This document shows, piece after piece, positions 58,069 to 64,000 of a stretch of DNA of 64,000 bases (its first letter is position 1; the number at the start of each line of letters is the position of its first letter). Origin of the DNA: Stutzerimonas xanthomarina DSM 18231 (lineage in GTDB: Bacteria > Pseudomonadota > Gammaproteobacteria > Pseudomonadales > Pseudomonadaceae); contig NZ_FQXA01000002.1 in the NCBI RefSeq assembly GCF_900129835.1, forward strand, positions 558,001 through 622,000, in the 5' to 3' direction. The notes below the pieces were generated by a model. It did not search any database. It was not told the origin of the DNA and saw only the letters and a program-made list of their open reading frames with translations. The position numbers were made by a program, and so were the translations under genes.

Positions 58069-59919
58069 ATGGATCGCATTCACTGTTTGATGCGACCCAT
58101 CCTATTACTGCTGAGCTGCCTGGGACTGAGCTTTCCGTCGTTCGCCACCATCAGCGAAAGCCACGGTTACGCGCAGTTTGGCACTCTTAAATATGCTGAA
58201 GACTTTACTCATTTCGACTGGGTGAACCCCGATGCGCCCAAGGGTGGCCGCGTGCGACTGATGGCGTCCGGCACTTTCGACACGCTCAACCCCTACACTT
58301 TCAAGGGAACCAGCCCAACCGCAACGCCTGGCTTTTTTCAGTACGGCATCTCTGAACTGAACGAACCGCTGATGGTTGGCACCGGTGTTTACGACCCATC
58401 CGGCGACGAACCCGCTTCCGCCTACGGGCTTATCGCCGAGACCATCGAATACAGCGATAATCATAGCTGGGTGGTTTTCAACCTGCGCGACTCGGCTCGA
58501 TTTCATGACGGGCAGCCGATCACGGCCTACGACGTAGCCTTTTCCTATCGCTTGCTCATCAAGGATGGCCATCCTCGCTACCGCACCGATCTGCAGGGTG
58601 TCGAGCGCGTCGACATACTTAACCGTCAACGGATTCGTTTCGTTTTCGACAAACCTGATCAGCCCTTGCTGATCATGCGTCTCGGTGAACTGCCGGTACT
58701 GCCTCAACACTACTGGAAAGACCGCGATTTCCGAGCCACCACGTTTGAGCCTCCACTGGGCAGTGGCCCGTACCGAATCAGTGATGTTCAGCCAGGTCGC
58801 CGAGTCACCTTCGAGCGAGTGAAGACATGGTGGGGAGCGGACCTGCCAGCCAATCGCGGCAAGTACAACTTTAGCCAGGTCGACGTCGAGTTCTATCGCG
58901 ATACCACGGTTGCCTTCGAAGCATTCAAGGTCGGCGAATTCGATTTTTATATCGAGCATCAGGCAAAAAACTGGGCCAACGGCTATCAGTTTCCGGCGGT
59001 TCTGCGCGGCGATGTCATTCGCGCAGAGATTCCGCACGAGATTCCCACCCAGACCCAGGCACTGTTCATGAACGCGCGCCGCTCGGCCTTTGCTGATATT
59101 CGGGTACGCCAGGCGCTGGGCTTGCTGTTCGATTTCGAGTGGACCAACCGCGCCCTGTTCTATGGTGCCTACCAGCGCAGCGAAAGCTACTATCCGAACA
59201 GCGAATTTTCCGCGACCGGGACGCCGGAAGGCGGGGAGTGGCTGCTGCTGTCACCGTTTCGAGAGCAACTCCCGGCGCAGCTCTTCACGGAGCCATTCAA
59301 ACTACCGAAAACCGACGGGCGAGGGATTCCTCGCGATACGTTGCGCAAGGCCCTGGCTCTTCTCAAGGATGCTGGCTGGAAGCTCACCCCTGAAGGTCTT
59401 CGCAACAAGGCCGGGCGTACTTTCAGATTCGAAATCCTGCTCGTCAATCCTGGCCTCGAGCGGATACTTCAGCCCTATGTCGAAAATCTTTCACGGATTG
59501 GCATATCAGCCCGTTTGCGCACTGTCGACGGCGCGCAGTACAAACAACGGCTTGACCAATACGATTACGACATGATTTTGACGACACTGGGGCAGAGCCT
59601 CAGCCCGGGACTGGAGCAGTGGCTGTATTTCCATTCCAGCCAGGTGGATGTAAAAGGCGGTCGCAACTATGCCGGTATCGCCAACCCGATCGTCGACACG
59701 CTGATCGAGAAGCTGCTTGCGGCCAAGACGCGCGAAGAGCAGATTGCCGCCGCGCGCGCCATCGACCGCGTTCTGCTGTGGAATCACTACACCATCCCCA
59801 ACTGGTACATCAGTTACCACCGTCTGGCATACCGCAATCGGTTCGCCCACATCACCACACCGCCCTACACCCTGGGGTTGCGAGCGTGGTGGTTGAAGGA
59901 CCTGGAGAAGGCTCAATGA
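58069..59919 (+). CDS. nppA1: Periplasmic peptide-binding protein of the Npp/Yej importer, copy 1
   Basis: A 616-residue SBP_bac_5-type extracytoplasmic binding protein. A signal peptide (RPILLLLSCLGLSFPSFA) ends near residue 26. The N-terminal [17 protein letters not shown] motif is shared by YejA-like proteins that bind oligopeptides and peptide-nucleotide antibiotics. From memory, P. aeruginosa has two tandem copies here (NppA1, NppA2) ahead of permease genes and takes up peptidyl-nucleoside antibiotics through this system. The stop overlaps the next start in ATGA. Symbol assigned by synteny. Confidence 0.88.
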   Translation: MDRIHCLMRPILLLLSCLGLSFPSFATISESHGYAQFGTLKYAEDFTHFDWVNPDAPKGGRVRLMASGTFDTLNPYTFKGTSPTATPGFFQYGISELNEPLMVGTGVYDPSGDEPASAYGLIAETIEYSDNHSWVVFNLRDSARFHDGQPITAYDVAFSYRLLIKDGHPRYRTDLQGVERVDILNRQRIRFVFDKPDQPLLIMRLGELPVLPQHYWKDRDFRATTFEPPLGSGPYRISDVQPGRRVTFERVKTWWGADLPANRGKYNFSQVDVEFYRDTTVAFEAFKVGEFDFYIEHQAKNWANGYQFPAVLRGDVIRAEIPHEIPTQTQALFMNARRSAFADIRVRQALGLLFDFEWTNRALFYGAYQRSESYYPNSEFSATGTPEGGEWLLLSPFREQLPAQLFTEPFKLPKTDGRGIPRDTLRKALALLKDAGWKLTPEGLRNKAGRTFRFEILLVNPGLERILQPYVENLSRIGISARLRTVDGAQYKQRLDQYDYDMILTTLGQSLSPGLEQWLYFHSSQVDVKGGRNYAGIANPIVDTLIEKLLAAKTREEQIAAARAIDRVLLWNHYTIPNWYISYHRLAYRNRFAHITTPPYTLGLRAWWLKDLEKAQ

Positions 59920-61793
59920 CAAGCAACACACGACGGTTGTTTCTACAAGCGGGCACGTTCGCCCTCCTCCTGCTCACAGGCCTGGCCGAAGCGGCACCGC
60001 AACATGCACTGACGCTATACGATGAGCAGCCCAAGTATCCGTCTGGCTTTTCGCATTTCGACTACGTCAACCCCGATGCGCCCAAAGGCGGCACACTGCG
60101 CCAGGCAGGCTTCGGCAGCTTTGACTCGCTCAACCCCTTTATCAACAAAGGGGTAGCCGCCGACGACATCGGCCTCGTATATGACACCCTGACAACCAAC
60201 AGCCTGGACGAGCCTTTCACGGTCTACGGCCTGCTGGCAGAAAAGATCGAGAAGGGACCTGACAACAAATGGGTACGCTTCTACCTGCGCCCAGAGGCGC
60301 GGTTTCATGACGGCGAGCCGGTAGAAGCTGAGGATGTTGTGTTCACCTTCGAAACGCTGATCAGCAAGGGCGCGCCGCATTACCGTGGGTACTACGCTGA
60401 TGTCGAAAAAGTCGTGATCGAAAGTCCGCGCCGCGTCCGATTTGATTTCAAGCACGCCGGCAACCGCGAGCTACCACTCATTCTCGGACAACTGCCCGTC
60501 CTGCCCAAGCACTGGTGGAAAAGCAGGGACTTTGCCACTGGCAGCATGGAAGCCCCCCTGGGCAGCGGCCCCTATCGCATCGAACGTGCAGAAGCGGGGC
60601 GCTCAGTTCGTTATGCCCGCGTCGAACATTACTGGGGCAAGGACCTGGCGGTAAATCGAGGTTTCTATAACTTCGATCACGTCAACGTCGATTACTACCG
60701 CGACAACACCGTGGCGCTCCAGGCTTTCAAGGCGGGACACTTTGATTATTGGCTGGAAACCAGCGCGAAAAACTGGGCCACTGCCTATGATATTGCCGCC
60801 GTCAAAGATGGACGGATCCTCAAAGAGGAAATTGCCAACCACAATCCGCAAGGCATGCAGGGGTTTATCTTCAACATCCGTAGGGGCCGGCTGCAAGATG
60901 CCCGTGTCCGCGAAGCCCTCGCGTTGCTCTTCGACTTCGAGTGGACAAACCGTCAGCTCTTCAACGGCGCCTACACACGCACCACCAGCTATTTCGATAA
61001 CTCCGAGCTCGCCGCCTCGGGCCTGCCCAGCCAGCAGGAGCTGAATATTCTCGAACCGTTGCGCGGCAAGATCCCCGATCAGGTTTTCGAAACACCTTTC
61101 GAACTTCCACAGACCAATGCCGATGGCATCATTCGGGCGCAGCAGCGCCGGGCCTACGAGCTGCTGACCGCAGCGGGCTGGAAGATTGAAAACGACCAGA
61201 TGGTCGACGCCGAGGGCAAGCCGGTCAAACTCGAGTTTCTCTTGGTGCAAGCCGACTTCGAGCGCGTGCTGCTGCCCTACAAGCGAAACCTTGCCAGCCT
61301 GGGTATCGAATTGGAGCTCCGCCGCGTCGACGTATCGCAATACATAAATCGATTACGTTCGCGCGACTATGACATGATTGTCAGCGGCTTTGGCCAGTCC
61401 AGCTCTCCAGGCAATGAGCAGCGTGAGTACTGGCACTCGGCGAGCGCCGACAATCCGGGAAGCCGCAACTACATCGGACTGAAGGACCCCGCCATCGATG
61501 TGTTGGTAGAAAAGCTGATTGCCGCGGACTCACGGGAAGAGCTGATTACACGCACTCGCGCGCTCGATCGTGTGTTGCTCTCAGGCCACTACGTGATTCC
61601 CAACTGGCATATCAAAACCTGGCGCGTCGCATACTGGAGTCATCTGGCCCATCCCGAGATTACGCCCCGTTACGATGTCGGCCTGATGACCTGGTGGAAC
61701 AAGCCAGATGTAAGCCAACCTGAGCCGAAACAGATAGATGACGAGTCGGCGACTGAAACAGAGACCAGTAAACTCAGTGTGACGGAGCAATAA
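59916..61793 (+). CDS. nppA2: Periplasmic peptide-binding protein of the Npp/Yej importer, copy 2
   Basis: A 625-residue paralogue of the preceding protein; both share blocks such as [16 protein letters not shown] and [21 protein letters not shown] twin-arginine-like start ([20 protein letters not shown]) gives a signal peptide that may use Tat or Sec. The C-terminus has an extra acidic tail ([18 protein letters not shown]) absent from copy 1. The start codon overlaps the stop of copy 1 by four bases, so they are translationally coupled. Two binding proteins with one permease set suggest two ligand preferences. Confidence 0.88.
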   Translation: MTSNTRRLFLQAGTFALLLLTGLAEAAPQHALTLYDEQPKYPSGFSHFDYVNPDAPKGGTLRQAGFGSFDSLNPFINKGVAADDIGLVYDTLTTNSLDEPFTVYGLLAEKIEKGPDNKWVRFYLRPEARFHDGEPVEAEDVVFTFETLISKGAPHYRGYYADVEKVVIESPRRVRFDFKHAGNRELPLILGQLPVLPKHWWKSRDFATGSMEAPLGSGPYRIERAEAGRSVRYARVEHYWGKDLAVNRGFYNFDHVNVDYYRDNTVALQAFKAGHFDYWLETSAKNWATAYDIAAVKDGRILKEEIANHNPQGMQGFIFNIRRGRLQDARVREALALLFDFEWTNRQLFNGAYTRTTSYFDNSELAASGLPSQQELNILEPLRGKIPDQVFETPFELPQTNADGIIRAQQRRAYELLTAAGWKIENDQMVDAEGKPVKLEFLLVQADFERVLLPYKRNLASLGIELELRRVDVSQYINRLRSRDYDMIVSGFGQSSSPGNEQREYWHSASADNPGSRNYIGLKDPAIDVLVEKLIAADSREELITRTRALDRVLLSGHYVIPNWHIKTWRVAYWSHLAHPEITPRYDVGLMTWWNKPDVSQPEPKQIDDESATETETSKLSVTEQ

Positions 61794-61795
61794 GC

Positions 61796-62869
61796 ATGCT
61801 CGCGTATGTATTCCGGCGCCTGTTGCTCATCATCCCCACTCTGTTCGGCATCCTGCTGATCAATTTCATCATCATTCAGGCCGCGCCCGGCGGGCCTGTA
61901 GAACAGGCGATCGCCAAGCTGGAGGGCTTCGACGGCGCAACGAGCCGGATTGCCGGCGGCGGATCAGAAGTCGCTACTGGCAGCAACAGCTACCGGGGCG
62001 GGCAAGGTCTGGACCCCGATTTAATTGCTGAAATCGAACGTCTGTACGGCTTCGACAAACCGGCGCCGGAACGCTTCTGGATCATGCTCAGCAACTACCT
62101 GCGGCTGGATTTCGGCGAAAGCTTTTTCCGCGATGCCAGCGTGACTGATCTGATTATCGAAAAGATGCCGGTGTCGATCTCGCTGGGGTTATGGAGCACG
62201 CTCATCATGTACCTGGCGTCGATTCCTTTGGGGATCGCCAAGGCAACCCGGCATGGCAGTGCGTTCGACGTCTGGACCAGTTCGGCGATCATCATCGGCT
62301 ATGCGATTCCGGCGTTTCTGTTCGCCATTCTGCTGATCGTGCTGTTCGCGGGTGGCAGTTACTGGAACTGGTTTCCGCTGCGGGGACTCACTTCGGGAAA
62401 CTTCGATGAATTGTCGCTCACGGGCAAGATCATCGATTATTTCTGGCACCTTGCGCTTCCCGTTACTGCATTGGTGATCGGCAATTTCGCGACGCTCACT
62501 CTGCTGACGAAAAACAGTTTTCTCGACGAGATCAACAAGCAGTACGTGATCACAGCGCGCGCCAAAGGCCTGAGCAAAAATCGCGTGCTGTACGGGCATG
62601 TGTTCCGCAACGCAATGCTGATCATCATAGCCGGCTTCCCATCGGCCTTCATCGGCATGTTTTTTACAGGTTCGTTGCTGATCGAAGTGATTTTCTCGCT
62701 CGACGGCCTTGGCCTGCTCAGTTTCGAGGCTGCCATCAATCGTGACTATCCCGTCGTGTTCGGCACCCTCTTTCTCTTCACCTTGCTTGGACTGGTGGTC
62801 AAGCTGATCGGCGACCTGACCTACACGTTTGTCGACCCGCGAATCGACTTCGAAAGCAGGGAGGCCTGA
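61796..62869 (+). CDS. nppB: ABC transporter permease (NppB/YejB-type)
   Basis: A 357-residue inner-membrane permease with an N-terminal helix ([19 protein letters not shown]) and a core of five more. The coupling motif for contact with the ATPase is in the [20 protein letters not shown] loop. It contains a long insertion after helix 1 (about residues 50-80, rich in Gly and Ser) typical of YejB as opposed to DppB. It starts two bases after nppA2 and ends three bases before nppC. Confidence 0.93.
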   Translation: MLAYVFRRLLLIIPTLFGILLINFIIIQAAPGGPVEQAIAKLEGFDGATSRIAGGGSEVATGSNSYRGGQGLDPDLIAEIERLYGFDKPAPERFWIMLSNYLRLDFGESFFRDASVTDLIIEKMPVSISLGLWSTLIMYLASIPLGIAKATRHGSAFDVWTSSAIIIGYAIPAFLFAILLIVLFAGGSYWNWFPLRGLTSGNFDELSLTGKIIDYFWHLALPVTALVIGNFATLTLLTKNSFLDEINKQYVITARAKGLSKNRVLYGHVFRNAMLIIIAGFPSAFIGMFFTGSLLIEVIFSLDGLGLLSFEAAINRDYPVVFGTLFLFTLLGLVVKLIGDLTYTFVDPRIDFESREA

Positions 62870-62872
62870 CAT

Positions 62873-63892
62873 ATGAAGCTGTCGCCGCTGAACCAGCGCC
62901 GCTTCGCCCTGTTCAAGGCTCACAAGCGCGGCTGGTGGTCGCTGTGGGTGTTTCTGGCCTTGTTCATCCTTAGCCTCGGCGCCGAACTGATTGCCAACGA
63001 CAAGCCAATCCTGGTCCGTTTCGATGGCGACTGGTATGTCCCGGTGTTCAAACGTTATCCAGAGACTGTCTTCGGCGGCGAGTTTCCCCTGCAGGCAAAC
63101 TACAAAGGTCCCTACATTCAGGAACTGATCGAGAAGAAGGACGGCTGGATGATCTGGCCACCGATTCCTTTTCATCACTCCAGTATCAACTACGACCTGC
63201 AGGTACCTGCGCCCGCTCCGCCATCCTGGGAAAACTGGCTGGGTACCGATGACCAAGGGCGCGACGTGCTTGCGAGAGTCATCTACGGGTTCCGGATTTC
63301 GGTGTTGTTTGCGTTGACCCTGACCTTGATCAGCTCGGTTATCGGTGTAATTGCCGGCGCTCTGCAAGGATTCTACGGCGGTTGGGTCGACCTTGTTGGT
63401 CAGCGCGTGCTGGAAATATGGTCCGGCCTGCCGGTGCTCTATCTGCTGATTATTCTCGCCAGCTTTGTGCAGCCCAACTTCTGGTGGCTGCTCGGCATCA
63501 TGCTGCTATTTTCCTGGATGAGCCTGGTCGATGTCGTTCGGGCGGAGTTCCTGCGCGGCCGTAACCTCGAGTACGTGCGAGCTGCGCGCGCATTGGGCAT
63601 GCGCAACGGCGCGATTATGTTCCGCCACATCCTACCCAACGCCATGGTGTCGACCATGACCTTCATGCCATTCATCCTCACCGGAGCGATAGGCACATTG
63701 ACGGCCTTGGACTTTCTCGGCTTTGGCCTACCGCCCGGCGCACCTTCGCTGGGCGAACTTGTGGCACAAGGCAAGGCGAACCTGCAGGCGCCGTGGCTGG
63801 GAATCAGCGCATTCATGGTCCTGGCGATCATGCTGACCCTGCTGGTATTTATCGGCGAGGCTGCTCGCGACGCTTTCGACCCAAGGAAATAG
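62873..63892 (+). CDS. nppC: ABC transporter permease (NppC/YejE-type)
   Basis: A 339-residue second permease with six hydrophobic segments; the first is WWSLWVFLALFILSLGAELI. A periplasmic loop of about 90 residues (including YVPVFKRYPETVFGGEFPLQ) is the hallmark of YejE. The ATPase-contact loop is RAARALGMRNGAIMFRHILP near residue 237. It pairs with nppB to form the membrane channel and is followed by the ATPase start after one base. Confidence 0.93.
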   Translation: MKLSPLNQRRFALFKAHKRGWWSLWVFLALFILSLGAELIANDKPILVRFDGDWYVPVFKRYPETVFGGEFPLQANYKGPYIQELIEKKDGWMIWPPIPFHHSSINYDLQVPAPAPPSWENWLGTDDQGRDVLARVIYGFRISVLFALTLTLISSVIGVIAGALQGFYGGWVDLVGQRVLEIWSGLPVLYLLIILASFVQPNFWWLLGIMLLFSWMSLVDVVRAEFLRGRNLEYVRAARALGMRNGAIMFRHILPNAMVSTMTFMPFILTGAIGTLTALDFLGFGLPPGAPSLGELVAQGKANLQAPWLGISAFMVLAIMLTLLVFIGEAARDAFDPRK

Positions 63893-63893
63893 C

Positions 63894-64000
63894 ATGTCCG
63901 AGAACCTTATCGAGGTCCGCGATCTGGCGGTCGAGTTCGTCACCAATGGCCAGACCCAGCGCGTAGTAACGGGCGTGAGCTTCGATATCCGCAAGGGCCA
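63894..64000 (+). CDS. nppD: ABC transporter ATPase (NppD/YejF-type), partial
   Basis: Only the first 35 residues are present (MSENLIEVRDLAVEFVTNGQ...). They match the start of peptide-type ABC ATPases, where EVRDLAVEF is the first strand and the following loop leads to the Walker A motif, which lies beyond the edge. The ATG at 63894 lies one base after the nppC stop, behind AAGGAA. The intact YejF/NppD would contain two ATPase domains. Confidence 0.88.
   Translation, partial: MSENLIEVRDLAVEFVTNGQTQRVVTGVSFDIRKG

Overview
The window looks like chromosomal core DNA of a Pseudomonas-group gammaproteobacterium, most likely a Stutzerimonas (Pseudomonas stutzeri-like) species. The evidence is high-GC coding sequence throughout and recognisable Pseudomonas-type genes in Pseudomonas-like neighbourhoods: cysS-glnS-ppiB-lpxH, usp-acnB, nfuA-metH, cysI with its DUF934 partner, fimL-nudC, dnaQ-rnhA, gloB-mltD and an npp/yej-type peptide ABC transporter. 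No rRNA, tRNA, CRISPR array, prophage or insertion sequence was recognised. The genus is inferred from remembered gene order and was not tested by a database search.

Layout. 0-5 kb: the end of a sigma-54 activator, a membrane diguanylate cyclase, and the cysS/glnS synthetase pair. 5-14 kb: ppiB-lpxH, miaE, a universal stress protein behind a good Anr/FNR-type promoter, acnB behind a long structured leader, and an ABC-F protein. 14-23 kb: a hydrolase, uppP, a Cache-domain chemoreceptor, four very small proteins (two of them paralogues), a type IB topoisomerase, and a two-gene signalling operon (REC-CheC plus PAS-GGDEF). 23-38 kb: nfuA, metH with a MetR-like box, a MarR-controlled exporter, a short-chain dehydrogenase (SDR)/MFS pair, a second RlmN-type radical-SAM methyltransferase, a leucine-rich-repeat protein kinase with a small membrane neighbour, and the cysI module. 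38-46 kb: acuI-sohB, divergent from a run of four genes (histidine phosphatase, SCP2, phosphotransferase, SDR). 46-54 kb, mostly minus strand: nudC-fimL-crotonase-ldcA-dnaQ-rnhA-methyltransferase. 54-64 kb: gloB, mltD, an HDOD-GAF protein, and an Npp/Yej importer with two tandem binding proteins; its ATPase runs off the right edge.

Working together. Several genes concern c-di-GMP or surface behaviour (two active-looking diguanylate cyclases, FimL, REC-CheC, a chemoreceptor, an HDOD protein). Sulfur and methionine metabolism is represented by cysI and metH, iron-sulfur and central metabolism by nfuA and acnB, and envelope functions by lpxH, uppP, mltD and sohB. The features most worth following up are the acnB leader RNA, the LRR-kinase pair, the small-protein cluster at 18.4-19.7 kb, and two very small genes at 35.8 and 38.7 kb.
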